Counted from the first letter of the stretch, positions 21,225 through 32,469 are shown. The stretch is DNA of 64,000 bases from Monoplex corrugatus (GCA_030674185.1 JAPXFY010000022.1:37419040-37483039), one strand, 5' to 3'. A program made the numbers and translations. Notes: generated from the letters alone by a model not told the origin.

Positions 21225-21460
21225 AGAAGTATAGAACTCTGGATTAATCCCAGACCGCAATGCTAAAAACTTAACTGTTTTCTGTCCAGCTTAATGTTTC
21301 CATCATTCTGGTGGTGTCAGTGTAATTTTTTTTACGTCCCCGCCCCCCCCACCACTATCCCACCCCTCTCCATTTCAAAACTTTGGTAGAGCACATAATT
21401 ATTATGGAATTGTCCGAGTATGATGAATCCCTCATTAACAGATTCCAAATTTATACATAA
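21225..21460 (+). repeat. Dispersed repeat R2, copy 2
   Basis: Shares AATCCCAGACCGCAA, CTTAATGTTTCCATCATTCTGG and GATGAATCCCTCATTAACAGA with 425-715, more diverged. Confidence 0.6.
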
Positions 21461-22080
21461 TATGTGACCTCCCACCACCAAATCAGTCTGAACTCGCAGT
21501 CAGTCGAACAGTGCTAGGAGCTGACAAGAGCTGAGGGTCTATCTGGAGTGTTTTGACTTTTTTTGACTTTTTCTCAAAACTGATATCTGTGGACTATAAT
21601 CTATCCCCCACAGAATTTTTTTTCTTGAAAAAATATCATTAATCAGTTTAAAATGATATTTTAACGCACTGGTTGTAGCAGAAATAACGCAATTTCTTAC
21701 CAAAAGTACTTGTTTTTATCTCTTATTGCGAACTGTAACCTGTACAGAACCCCACATGTAATATACTGACAGAAAGCTCTTTGGTGCACCTTCTGGATAA
21801 TGACAGGTAAAATTAGAAACAAGCTGGATCAAAGCCACCAAATAAAGAAATTTAAGGAAAATGTGTAGGAGAGTACACAAAAACTTTAGAGGCCGTTTTC
21901 TTAAAATGGCTGTCATACAACTTAATGTCTAAACATACCTAACATCTACATTTTTTTAGTACAAGCAGAATGTACACTTTCCAGTGATATGTATATCTCA
22001 AAATGCTAGTTAAGACTGATTTCGTGTTGGGAGGTCACATTTATGAGTTAATTTACCGGTGTTTTCTAGGCAGCGGTAGT
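21461..22080. other. Unassigned AT-rich sequence
   Basis: No exon, array or recognised transposon seen. Confidence 0.4.
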
Positions 22081-22086
22081 CTTTTC

Positions 22087-22297
22087 ACCCTTTGACTCCC
22101 ATGCACCGTCCTCCAGCATCCTGCGTTGTCAACCATGCTAGCAAAGCAAAAACCTAACCCTTTGATTCCCTAAAACCTAACCCTTTGATTCCCTTACTTT
22201 ATCCACCAGCTTCCTACAGGAAGCTGTTGGATAAGGTGAAGGAGTCAAAGGGTTAAGTTTTTGCAGTTGCTAGACATGGTGCGAGAGTCAAAGGGTT
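22087..22297. mobile_element. Palindromic TTAA MITE, copy 2
   Basis: Outer ends ACCCTTTGACTCCC and GAGTCAAAGGGTTAA, with inner TTAA-flanked palindrome. A 26-bp segment around AAACCTAACCCTTTGATTCCC is duplicated inside. Confidence 0.85.
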
Positions 22298-22559
22298 AAT
22301 TAAAGTTAGCCTTTGTTTTTGTAAGCCAGGAGCATTTTGTTTTAATATGCTGACGATGTCATTCGTGGTTGTTATTAGCATTACTGTTGATAATGAGATA
22401 ATTGTTTTGCTTGTCTTGCCTTTTTTCCCCCAAATGCGTATGTTGATCATCACGTTTTCTCTACAACTATTCCGTTTGATTTCCCACCATCACTCTTCAA
22501 ATTTCTTGTTTTTTTAGAGACCAGAGTTCATTGATTGCAGTCAGTCTGATTTTTATTTG

Positions 22560-22631
22560 AAACATTTCACCATTTTATCAGTTTTGTTCATATTTTATCA
22601 TGAACAAAACTGATAAAATGGTGAAATGTTT
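22560..22631. repeat. Perfect 32-bp-arm hairpin
   Basis: AACATTTCACCATTTTATCA and its continuation at 22560-22591 are perfectly reverse-complemented at 22600-22631, with an 8-bp loop (ATTTTATC). Not part of the named families. Confidence 0.9.
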
Positions 22632-23280
22632 TATTTTCATCATTGTGGAACCCGAGGCATTTCGTTTTCTTTGAATAATTTGAATAATTTTGACAAATCA
22701 ATAACTGCCAATAAATAATTAAAATCATTATCAACAAAAGTGTACATATGTTTTCAAGGATTCTTTTTCTTTTTTTTTTCATACAGACTAGAGCTCATGT
22801 GAGCACTCCCCATCTAAACATATAAATCCATACAAACCTACCTACCTAGTAGAGGGAATGTATTTTTTTATGTGTATATCTGTTCTTTATCCCACTTAAA
22901 AGACAGTTACACTCTGTCTTTGGGGAGCTAAGGAGAGAATTTGGAAGAAATAAGGTTTTTCAGACTATTTCTTAGGTTTTTGTAAAAAAAAAACACTTTT
23001 TTCTAAACTTTTGTTGGTGTTTGTTTGTTTGCTACTATCATATATACAAGAGCACAAAGACATGTTGAAAACTTATGAGGAAGAGGAGCTCTTTAGCATC
23101 AGGCAGCGTTTAACTTTGTGACTTATCAAAATACACGATGTACTTTGTGGCTTATCAAAATACACGATGTACAATAGCATTTATTGCTTGCTTTGCGATT
23201 ATTGTTGTGCATGATTTGTATAGCTATAGATTTGTACATTTGCTGTTTGATCTTGCTGTGTATTATCTCCTTTTTCTTCC
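22632..23280. other. Unassigned AT-rich sequence
   Basis: AT-rich. A short direct repeat (TTATCAAAATACACGATGTAC) at about 23123-23171. No gene seen. Confidence 0.4.
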
Positions 23281-23284
23281 TCAT

Positions 23285-23510
23285 GTCCCACACATACTCA
23301 CAGTCACACACATACACGCTCATACACACACACATGTACATGCTTCAACACACGTGCATACAAACACACACATATTACATGTACAATATGCATGCTCACA
23401 CAAACACACACAATATATATCACACACAACACTCTCATACACACCTCTCACACACACATGCTTGACAACACACACACGCATACACATGTCATACGCACAC
23501 ACACACACAC

Positions 23511-23574
<64 letters not shown>

Positions 23575-23590
23575 ACACACACACACTGTA
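23285..23590. repeat. (CA)n-rich tract
   Basis: Degenerate then pure CA repeats. Confidence 0.95.
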
Positions 23591-23694
23591 TCATACATCG
23601 ATGTATGTTGTCAGGGAACAGATGTGTCTAAAAAACCCTTTCACACAATCTGAAGTGCAATATGAATTATTGTATAATAGTAACAACACCATAA

Positions 23695-23815
23695 ATCTTT
23701 GATTCCCACACCCTGTTCACCTCAAAAAAATTAATTCATTGACTTTCCTCACTCTATGCACAGTTTCCTGAAGAAAGCTAATGGATAGGTGAGGGAGTCA
23801 GTGGGTTGTTAACTT
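23695..23815. mobile_element. Palindromic TTAA MITE, copy 3 (degenerate)
   Basis: TCTTTGATTCCCACACCCTG, inner TTAATTCATTGACTTTCC and GTGAGGGAGTCAGTGGGTTG. Strongly diverged. Confidence 0.65.
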
Positions 23816-24355
23816 TTGACTTGCAACGCTAGTATGCACGTAAAAAATGTTGAAATAGTGTGCAATAATTCCGTCGACTGTAATCAGCCGTGTTTGTAAT
23901 AATCTTGCTTTAATTTACCTGCAGATTGGAAAAAAGTATAAAAGTGCAATATAGTGATCTGTAAATACTAGTGTATATTAAAATATTTAATCTTGCAAAC
24001 TAATCTCACTTTAGTTTATCCCACTGTATCCCACCTGTGGGAAGAAGTTTATGTGCAATATAGTTAACTGTAATAAGTAGCGTTTGAAATTATGCTAACA
24101 ATAATTTATCTCCAAAAATTAAACTAACACTGATTTATCCCACAAACTTAAAACGTATATATTATATCTAATTTGTATGTACTCTTATTTTACGAAAATG
24201 TATTTCCCCAAAAAATCGTGTGATGAAGTTTGGAAACAGGTTCTAAATGTTTTCTACCCCGTATATCATATAATGTCATTGTATATATGTAATTCATCTA
24301 GTAATGGTTGTCATGTTACTTTGCTCTTCATCCTGTGTTCATTGTTCACTTGGTA
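23816..24355. other. Unassigned AT-rich sequence with weak internal repetition
   Basis: Weak repetition of AAGTGCAATATAGT and TAATTTATC motifs; no coding signal. Confidence 0.4.
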
Positions 24356-24363
24356 GGTTGGCG

Positions 24364-25190
24364 TCCCCAGTGGGGATGCCGGAGGCTCTTTCAGTATAAA
24401 TAGCATCCCCACCTTCTGGAAATTCTCTATCACGCTGGGACGTTAATACCACCGAAGAAGAAGAAGAATGGAAATTCTGTGCCAGAAATGTCCACTTTTC
24501 TGTCACTCTCTTTGTTTATTCCTTCCTCCTTTGCTTTCTGTCGTTTCTCTCATCTTCTGCCGTGCTGATCCATTCACCTGTTTGTGTTCTATTAAGCCTT
24601 ACATACTCTTAGGATCGATAATTGGGTGTGTATATTGTGCATTTTTGGCTCCAAGGAATTATGATGTGCAGAAGCAATTTTAGGTAATTTAGGTCCATTT
24701 TTATATACGTCTTGTGCCCTTTGTGTTTGTTCAGATTTGTTTTTGAAATCCCTGCGTGATGAGTGGTCAACGCCAGAAGTAAATCCTTAGAGTATGTGCA
24801 CAAAAGCGCATGTATTAATTTTTTTCCAGTTTTTTTTTTCTCCAGTGAAGTACGATGTACATTTTGAGATGGTTATAGCCCTGATATGGCCATGCACAGC
24901 CAACTGGACTTTAACCCTTTGACTCCCGCACCCTATCCACCAACTGCAAAAACTTAACCCTTTGACTCCCTCACCCTATCCACCAACTGCAAAAACTTAA
25001 CCCTTTGACTCCCTCACCCTATCCACCAGCTTCCTGTCCTTTGACTCCTCACCCTATCCACCAGCTTCCTGCAGGAAGCTGGTGGATAGGATGAGGGAGT
25101 CAAACGGTTAACTTTTTGCTTTAATAGCGTGGCTGGCAATGCAGGCTGCTGGTAGACAAGGGTGCGGGAGTCAAAGGGTTAAACAACACT
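24364..25190 (+). mobile_element. R1 retroposon, sense copy, with a MITE inserted in its tail
   Basis: R1 from GTCCCCAGTGGGGATGCC to the tail CTGGACTTTAA. The tail is split by the MITE at 24915-25177 and resumes as ACAACACTGAATTGG. A probable duplication GGTTGGC flanks R1 (about 24354 and 25198). An extra 65-bp duplication containing (GAA)n lies near 24420-24470. Confidence 0.8.
24915..25177. mobile_element. Palindromic TTAA MITE, copy 4, with clear TTAA duplication
   Basis: Flanked by TTAA at 24911-24914 and 25178-25181. Ends CCCTTTGACTCCCGCACC and GGTGCGGGAGTCAAAGGG. Removing the element plus one TTAA gives a normal R1 tail (GGACTTTAAACAAC compared with GGGCTTTAAACAAA elsewhere). Inner palindromic units are partly reduplicated. 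TTAA target and CCC-starting termini are hallmarks of piggyBac-type elements. Confidence 0.9.
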
Positions 25191-25324
25191 GAATTGGTTG
25201 GCATCAGCTCATGGTTGCTTTTCCTCAGTATCCCCATCATCTTTTTTTGCCAATCCCGTTTCCTTTGCAAATCATTTCATTGGTCACAGTCTGGAACAAG
25301 TTTTCAAAATGCTAATTGCATCTG

Positions 25325-25725
25325 AAAGTGAAAATGAAGGCTCTGCATCTTTCCAATAGAAGTATAACCATAACATAATGATGATATTAACAACAAAGAG
25401 CAAGTTTACATTAAATGCATTTGAAACTTTTCCTTTTTTTCAATACCTGTTGTCAAAAACATGATCCTTTCATTTTTTATTTTATTATTTTGAAACATTT
25501 TAGACCGTATAAACTGGTTTATGTATAACATCAGTGTGAACAAATTTACATTAATGCATTTGAAACTTTCCCTTTTTATGTCATGCCTGTTGTCAAAATG
25601 ATCCTTATATTTTTCATTTTATTATTTTGCAACATTTGGGCCCCTGTAAAATATTTTTCATTTTATTATTTTGCAACATTTGGGACCGTGTAAACTGGTT
25701 TATGTATAACATCAGTGTGAAGGTG
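25325..25725. repeat. ~150-bp tandem duplication
   Basis: GCATTTGAAACTTT, CCTGTTGTCAAAA and AACTGGTTTATGTATAACAT occur in two adjacent units, with an additional ~50-bp repeat of TTTTCATTTTATTATTTTGC. Confidence 0.8.
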
Positions 25726-26034
25726 TTCTGTTTTCTTCAATTTGTGATGTTGAGTGTGGCGTTGATCGTTTTACCGATTGTGTACGACTGAACTGAACTG
25801 ACTATAGGTGATGACAACCTTATGATAATGATGAATTTTTTTGTGTGTGTGATAATCAACATCGAACATGACTCTTCTTGTTCAATAAAACACACAAAAT
25901 AAACTTAATTGTGTCATTCCCTGTGTGTGCAAGCGTGTGTGTGTGTGGTGTGTTGTGTGCACAAATATTTGTGAAAAAAGTGTAAGAACTGATGGTTTTG
26001 GCATGGAAAACTCAGATGGTTTTACGTTTTTTTC

Positions 26035-26460
26035 TCACGACAATAAAATAATGAACCAGAAAAACATGAAAATAGAATTAGAACGCATATTTAATATAAG
26101 ACAAGACAGGTGCACATTTTTGGCCGCCTTTGTTAAACATAAATGTAGACAATAAATGACAAATAACAAACACAAAACTTGTGGAAAAAACACCAAACTT
26201 ACCCGTTGTATCGTCAAGCAGGGGAAAAATGATATCAGTGAACTTGGGTGTTCGTCCACCAACTTTTTTATATTTGTTGTTTTTTGTTTGGTATTTGTTG
26301 TCTTACATTTACGCTTAACATAGAGGCCAGACAGCCAAAAATTTTGCCCTTTCTTGTCTTGTTATAATTTATTAAATACGTGTTCTGATTCTATTTTCAT
26401 CTTTTTCTGGTTTCTGTTTGCTTCTTAAATGTTGGCCACACTTGTTTAGGAATGAAATCA
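26035..26460. mobile_element. Foldback FB1, diverged full copy
   Basis: Left arm GAACCAGAAAAACATG, TATTTAATATAAGACAAGAC; right arm TTACATTTACGCTTAACATAG, CTTTCTTGTCTTGTTATAAT, TTCTGGTTTCTGTTTGC. Confidence 0.75.
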
Positions 26461-26841
26461 TACCATTGCAAACAAAACTCATCATATTATCACAGAAAAA
26501 AAGGGCGGACTTGACGGTTTTACAGCATTTCTCTAGTTCCAGAGCAGTTATGGCAACTATAAACTCTCACAGAACAGATCAGGTTAGCGACAAACGATCT
26601 CTCACACTTGGCATGGTTAGCTAAGTCAGATATGCCACATACCAGTGTACATAGATGACTGGGGTTCGATGCTTCATTCCAAACACCCCTTCCCTCAGTC
26701 TTACATCATATCGAGGATCACTTTCGACATCTGATCCCCCCTTCACCTTTCCCTTTCCTCTCTCCCCCTCTCTTCTCTCTCACAGCCTCCCCCTTCCTCA
26801 ATCTATCATTGTGTACGCCTACATATACAGGAAAGCAACTG

Positions 26842-27036
26842 ATTAACCCTTTGACTCCCGCACCCTGTCCACCAGCATCCGGCATTGGCAACCATGCTAG
26901 CAAAGCAAAAACTTAACCCTTCGATTCCATCACCCGATCCACCAGCTTTTGGCAGGAAGCTGGTGGATAGGGTAAGGGAGTTTGAAGGGTTAAGTTTTTG
27001 CTCTTGGTGGATCCCTGCGGGAGTCAAAGGGTCAAT
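26842..27036. mobile_element. Palindromic TTAA MITE, copy 5
   Basis: TTAACCCTTTGACTCCCGC at the left, GCGGGAGTCAAAGGGTCAA at the right, and the inner palindrome around CAGCTTTTGGCAGGAAGCTG. Confidence 0.85.
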
Positions 27037-27136
27037 TATGCATATTAGACTGATTGGATGTTTAATCCAAAACACACGTGTGCCCAATAGAAAAAGTTCT
27101 TGAAACTTATGGATGCTAAGTTCTTTGTTGAAGGAT

Positions 27137-27317
27137 GTGCATCATCATCATGATGTGCCATGCTGCATGGCTCTGGCGATCATGGCCCTCCATATGTACC
27201 TATCCCTTGTTGCCGCAAACACATCTTCCACCTTCTGTCCTTAGCCACACTGCAAGTCCGTCCAATATTTTGTCCCAGGGTCTACCTGGTGTCCTCTTTC
27301 CCTCCAGCTTTCCTGTA
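27137..27317 (-). pseudogene. RTE-clade LINE fragment, copy 4 (3' end only)
   Basis: Minus strand encodes the last ~55 residues of the LINE (EGKR..PGRP, VEDVF, AMIARAM-like), ending in a GATGATG tail. It terminates abruptly at 27317 beside AAGGATGTGC. Confidence 0.8.
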
Positions 27318-27790
27318 AGGATGTGCACAGTTCTAAAACATTTAGTCATTCAGATCAGAGTGTGAGTTGACAGCTGGGTGTGAGTTTTGATAGGGTACCT
27401 TCCTCAGGGTAGGGATCTCCGGTCATAGATGTCAGTACAGACTTCTTTTGTTCTTTATGTTTTCTCTTAGCAGGACTTAAGCAAGTCAAGGTGTGTATGC
27501 ATGATGCTGCAGCTTCACAATTAATTTATTTGATATTCACACGTTCTTGTTGAAAGATTCAGTAATAAAACAGAGCATATGCGTACATTTCAATGTGTTG
27601 TATCAAGTGAAGTATAATTATTATGTGTATCTCTGAATTGAATGCGCCATCTGTTTCCAGAGAAACTTTTGTCTATTAACGCATAATCGTAACACAGTTA
27701 TGTGTGTCTACTTGTCTCAGCTTTCTTCTTTCTTTCCTGAGTGTAAGTGAACAATATTATAGCAGTTACACTCCACGTTCTACAAGACCG
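27318..27790. other. Unassigned sequence
   Basis: AT-rich, with no recognised feature. Confidence 0.4.
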
Positions 27791-27810
27791 AAGAAAAACA
27801 TCAACAAACT

Positions 27811-28187
27811 CCAAAACAAGTGTTACTGCCCGCGTTCAAGCAAACAGGAACCAGAAAAAAACACCAAAAAAGAATAAGAACGCATACTTAATATAACCAG
27901 ACAAGACAGGCGCAAATTTTCGGCCAACTGGCCTTTGTCAAGTGTAAGATCGCAAACACAAGATACAAAAATTAGGAGAGAATGACTGAAACTTTCCCGC
28001 TGCTCTGTCCAGTGTGAGAAAGGGAACCAGGGAAGTTTCAGTCTTTCTCTCCTAATTTTTGTATTTGGTGTTTGTTTGTTTGTGATCTTACGCTTGACAA
28101 AGGCCAGTTGGTCGAAAATTTGCGCCTGTCTTGTCTTGTTGTATCAAATACGCGTTCTTATTCTTCTTTCGTGTTTTTTCTGGTTCC
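27811..28187. mobile_element. Foldback FB1, best-preserved copy
   Basis: Left arm from AAACAAGTGTTACTGCCCGC to CCGCTGCTCTGTCCAGTGTG; right arm from AGGGAAGTTTCAGTC to TTTTTTCTGGTTCC. The arms of about 180 bp are near-perfect reverse complements with a short spacer around GAGAAAGGGAACC. The outermost ~25 bp of the right arm are missing. Confidence 0.85.
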
Positions 28188-28394
28188 ATCAACAAACTCA
28201 TTCCCAGTTTGCTGACATCTCCTTTGGTCTTGTAGAATATAGGGGTGTATTCTACTGCTATAATATTTTTTCCATCAATAAACAAGACAGACAGAAAGTG
28301 AGACAAGCAGAATATACAACTGTGTTATGATTAGACATGATCAGACTAAAGCTTCTCCAAAAACAGACCCACATGTTCAACTGAAAGATACTTG

Positions 28395-28600
28395 ATTAAT
28401 CCTTTCACTCCCACACCCTATCCACACTCCCTTACCCTATCCACCAGCTGCAAAACCAGAACCCTTGGACTCCCTCACCCTATCCACCAGCTTCCTGCAG
28501 GATAAGGTGAGGGAGTGAAAGGGTTAAGTTTTGACTTTGCTGTCATGGCTGACAATGCAGGATGCTGGCAGACAGGGTGAGGAAGTCTAGAGGGTTCAAC
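28395..28600. mobile_element. Palindromic TTAA MITE, copy 6
   Basis: TTAATCCTTTCACTCCCACACC at the left, GGTGAGGAAGTCTAGAGGG at the right, inner palindrome partly deleted. Confidence 0.8.
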
Positions 28601-28644
28601 AAAAAGAATACAAGAATATCAAATTGTTAATGTTATTTTTGTTT

Positions 28645-29475
28645 AGAAATCTAGATTGCTTGGATTAAAGGTTGGAAGAAAACTGATAAACAACATTCGT
28701 TACGTAGATCAAACTGTGCTAACTGCAGAAAATGAAAGGGACCTAAAACACCTTGTGAATACAATAGAAAGAGAAAGCAAAAGTAAAGGGTTGGAGCTAA
28801 ATAGCAAGAAGACTGAAGTCATGGTAATCAGTAAAAAACATGAAATCCTGTCATGCAAAATAACAGCAAACGGCACAACCTTGAGACAGGTTAATAAGTT
28901 TAAGTATCTAGGAACGATCATTTCACCAGATGGCAGATACACATCAGAAATAGCCAACAGAATCGGCCAAGCCAAAACAGCATTCAAGAAGATGCAAAGC
29001 ATTCTTTCTAACAGATGCCTATCAATTAACATCAGGAAGAAAATTCCTGAACGTTATACATAACTAATAATATTATACAGTTGTGAGGCGTGGACAGTCA
29101 ACACGCAAAGCCAGAACAAGATTGAGGCAGCCAAGGTGAGGTTTCTAAGAAGAATGTTGAGAGTTCCATGGACCACAAAGAAAACAAACGAGACAGTCTT
29201 GATGGTGGAAGACACAAGATCATTAATAACAAAGAATACGAAAAGACAGGCAACATTTATAGGACATCTTATGAGGAAAGGGGAACTACAGCACCTGGTC
29301 ACAACAGGAAAGCTGGAGGGAAAGAGAGCACCAGGTAAACCCAGGGAGAAAATACTGGACGGACTTGCAGGGTGGCTGAGGATAGAGAGGGTGGAAAATG
29401 TGCTTGCAACAAGAAGGAATAAATACATATGGAGGGCCATGATCGCCAACGCCATGCGACAGGGCACATGATGAC
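28645..29475 (+). pseudogene. RTE-clade LINE fragment, copy 3
   Basis: Longest of the RTE copies. Where copy 1 has YADD this one has YVDQ (about 28700-28711), so the catalytic Asp pair is lost. Continues ELNSKKTEVMVISK, RIGQAKTAFKKMQSIL, CEAWTVNTQSQNKIEAAK and MRKGELQHLVTTGKLEGKR. An internal stop falls near 29063, and the tail after GACAGGGCACATGATGACGATGA runs straight into an R1 copy. Confidence 0.9.
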
Positions 29476-29483
29476 GATGATTT

Positions 29484-30000
29484 TTGTTTAAAGCCCATCC
29501 GACTGCATAGAGCCACATCAGGTCTGTATCTGTTTCAAAACACAAAATACTTCAGTAGGAAAAGAAAATCAAGTACACAATTCGATGCACTTGTACAAAT
29601 AATCTAAGAAGATGCCACTGGCGTTAACCACTTCACCCTATCTATCACACAGGGGTTATAAAACATATATGCGAACACAAAATTAAACACAACACAAATT
29701 TAAACATACCCAAGGACACACACATATATGACAACAGGCCTAAATTACCTAAAATTGCTTCCGCATATCTCATTTCCAATTATCAGTCCCAAGAGAAAGT
29801 ACATAAGACTATCGAACACATACCGGTGAATGGATCAGCAAGGCAGAAAATGATAGGAAGATATGACAGAAAGCAAAGGAACAAGGCAGAAACAAAGAGA
29901 GTGACACAAAAGACGACATTTGTTGCACTGAATTTCCAGAAGGTGGGGATACTATTTATACTGAAAGAGCCCCCCGGCATCCTCACAGGTGGAGGAGGGG
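29484..30000 (-). mobile_element. R1 retroposon, minus-strand copy
   Basis: TTTTTGTTTAAAGCCCATCC through TACTGAAAGAGCCCCCCGGC. Its A-rich tail directly abuts the 3' end of the RTE fragment. Confidence 0.85.
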
Positions 30001-30246
30001 TGGTGGTTTTGGCATGACACAGTCGAATGGTTTTGCCATGGCAAAAGCCCAGTTTTATTGACAAAATCTGAGAAAGGCAGACACACATACAGCAGCAATC
30101 AGTAAAAAACAATTCCACAAAAATGTTTCCAATTTTTATTTGTCCAAGTTTTATTTTCCAACGTGCCTTTTTTTTTTTCCTTAAATCACAGAGTCAACCC
30201 TATCAATTAATCACTCACGCTGAAAAATAAAGATCCCTCATCATCA

Positions 30247-30249
<3 letters not shown>

Positions 30250-30302
<53 letters not shown>
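30250..30302. repeat. (CA)n microsatellite
   Basis: Pure CA repeat. Sequence from 30302 to 30630 shows nothing recognisable. Confidence 0.95.
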
Positions 30303-30306
<4 letters not shown>

Positions 30307-30631
30307 ATAACCTGTACTCCCACACATACACAAACTCACACATTCAAGCCAGCCTAAAATCGTACATTTTCAAACTCACCCATTACACAAAAAGCAAACA
30401 ATGCATACAACCTTGAAAGCAATCAACATTATCATCAGACCCCACATCATTAATTTATACAAGTCTTTACCAACAGCGAGAATGCTGACTTTGATGATAG
30501 GCCACAAACAGCACAAGCAATAGTAACAATGGGGAATGAATATCAGTCCCTCAAGATGATCGGTCAGTACGCACACTTATCTCCTTACCCATGATAACTG
30601 ACCTACACGTAATCATTTCCTTAGGATTAAC

Positions 30632-31446
30632 CTCTTAACTCCTGCACCCTATCCGCCAACTGCAAAAAATTAACCCTTTGACTCCCTCACCCTAACCACC
30701 AGCTTCCCACAAGAAGCTGGTGGATAGGGTGACCTCCCTTTGACTCCCTCACCTTATCTTGCTGGGAGCTGGTGGATAGGGTGAGCGAGTCAAAGGATAG
30801 GGTGAGGGAGTCAAAGGGTTAAGTTTTCGCTTTGCTAGCATGGTTGACAATGCAGGATGCTGGTGGACAGGGTACGGGAGTCAAAGGGTCAAGTTTGTGC
30901 TTTGCTAGCATGGTTGACAATGCAGGATGCTGGTGGACAGGGTGAGGGAGTCAAAGGGTCAAGTTTGTGCTTTGCTAGCATGGTTGACAATGCAGGATGC
31001 TGGTGGACAGGGTACGGGAGTCAAAGGGTCAAGTTTTTGCTTTGCTAGCATGGTTAACAATGCAGGATGCTGGTGGACAGGGTGCGGGAGTCAAAGGGTC
31101 AAGTTTTTGCTTTGCTAGCATGGTTGACAATGCAGGATGCTGGTGGACAGGGTATGAGAGTCAAAGGGTCAAGTTTTTGCTTTGTTAGCATGGTTGACAA
31201 TGCAGGATGCTGGTGGACAGGGTGTGGGAGTCAAAGGGTCAAGTTTGTGCTTTGCTAGCATGGTTGACAATGCAGGATGCTGGTGGACAGGGTGTGGAGT
31301 CAAAGGGTCAAGTTTTTGCTTTGCTAGCATGGTTGACAATGCGGGATGCTGGTGGACAGGGTGTGGAAGTCAAAGGGTCAAGTTTTTGCTTTGCTAGCAT
31401 GGTTGACAATGTACTGGTGGACAGGGTGCGGGAGTCAAAGGGTTAA
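30632..31446. mobile_element. Palindromic TTAA MITE, copy 7, with right arm expanded into a 70-bp tandem array
   Basis: Left outer arm TTAACCTCTTAACTCCTGC, inner palindrome (30672-30820, itself partly duplicated), then about nine tandem copies of the right outer arm. Each unit reads AAGTTTTTGCTTTGCTAGCA, then GGTTGACAATGCAGGATGC, GGTGGACAGGGTGCGGGAG and TCAAAGGGTC. GCTAGCATGG recurs every 70 bp from about 30835 to 31394. The last unit ends in intact GGGTTAA. The short open frames across it are artefacts. Confidence 0.93.
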
Positions 31447-31951
31447 GAATGTTATGCCCATGGAATATTGCAGAATCATTCAATTATTACTGTATGCATG
31501 CGTAACAGAGTAGAGAAAAGATCACTTTCAGAATGAAAATTGAACAGTCGTCTGCTGTCCGCACACACATCTGTAGTTATTTGTCTGCTAGTATGTCAAG
31601 TCCACAAACATTATACCTCGTGATGAACAATTACAAAAATCCACCGCCTTGACTGTGATGGCAAAACAACGCCAGAACGCACCAATACCAACGTCTGTTG
31701 CGTCAACTGCCCTATTTGATCACATGGTGTGTGTACATATACACACACACATAAAGAGTGTTTAGGCACTAACGGATCTGCACACACGCTCGACACTGCA
31801 GGTGGGAGCAGACTTGCTCAGTGTTCATATGAGATCAAAGTTCTTAGAATTGAGGGGGTCAAATTTTGAAACCACAATTTTTTTCTATCATACTCAAATG
31901 CTTGGTATACAAGGATTCTCCTTGGGGAAAAATCCCATCATGGTTTGAATT

Positions 31952-32281
31952 AGCCCTTTGACTCTCACACCATGTCCACCAGCATCCAACATTTTTCAGG
32001 GCCTTGCCAGCGTATAGGGTTTTGCACAGGCTCAGGGAGTCTGCCAGATAATTGCTGGCAGATTTGGGTGGAGCACATATGGCATTGTCTGAGTGCCATG
32101 AATCCCTCTTGAACAAACTCCAAACCTGCATTGACAACCATGCTAGCAAAGCAAAAACTTAACCCTTGGATTCCCTCACCCTATCCACCACCTTTCTGCA
32201 GGAAGCTGGTGAATAGGCTGAAGGAGTCAAAAGGTTAAGTTTTTGCGGTTGGTGGATATGGTGCGGGAGTTAAAGGGTTAA
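31952..32281. mobile_element. Palindromic TTAA MITE, copy 8, interrupted by R2
   Basis: Left end AGCCCTTTGACTCTCACACC, interrupted at about 31996-32128 by an R2 fragment (GCACAGGCTCAGGGAGTCTG), then TTGACAACCATGCTAGC and the remaining inner and right arms to AAAGGGTTAA. Confidence 0.8.
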
Positions 32282-32402
32282 AGTAAAGATGATCTGAATG
32301 CCAAGGCAAGTTTATCCGTTCAGAATTCAAATGCTAAAGAGTTAAGAAACAACAAAATTCCAGACCTCTGAAACAGACACTGGCATACACTGAGACAATT
32401 AA

Positions 32403-32464
32403 CCCTTTCTTTCCCTCACCCTACTCTGTCAGAAGCTGGTGGATAAGATAAGGGAATGAAAGGG
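32403..32464. mobile_element. Solo inner palindrome of the TTAA MITE
   Basis: 62-bp palindrome CCCTTTCTTTCCCTCACCC ... GGGAATGAAAGGG, flanked by TTAA at 32399-32402 and 32465-32468. It equals only the inner unit of the composite MITEs, showing that this unit exists alone. Confidence 0.85.
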
Positions 32465-32469
32465 TTAAA

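Noticed and set aside
30857..31446. Overlapping near-identical 60-70-codon frames (MLVDRVRESKG...)
   Set aside because: Translations of the 70-bp MITE-arm satellite.
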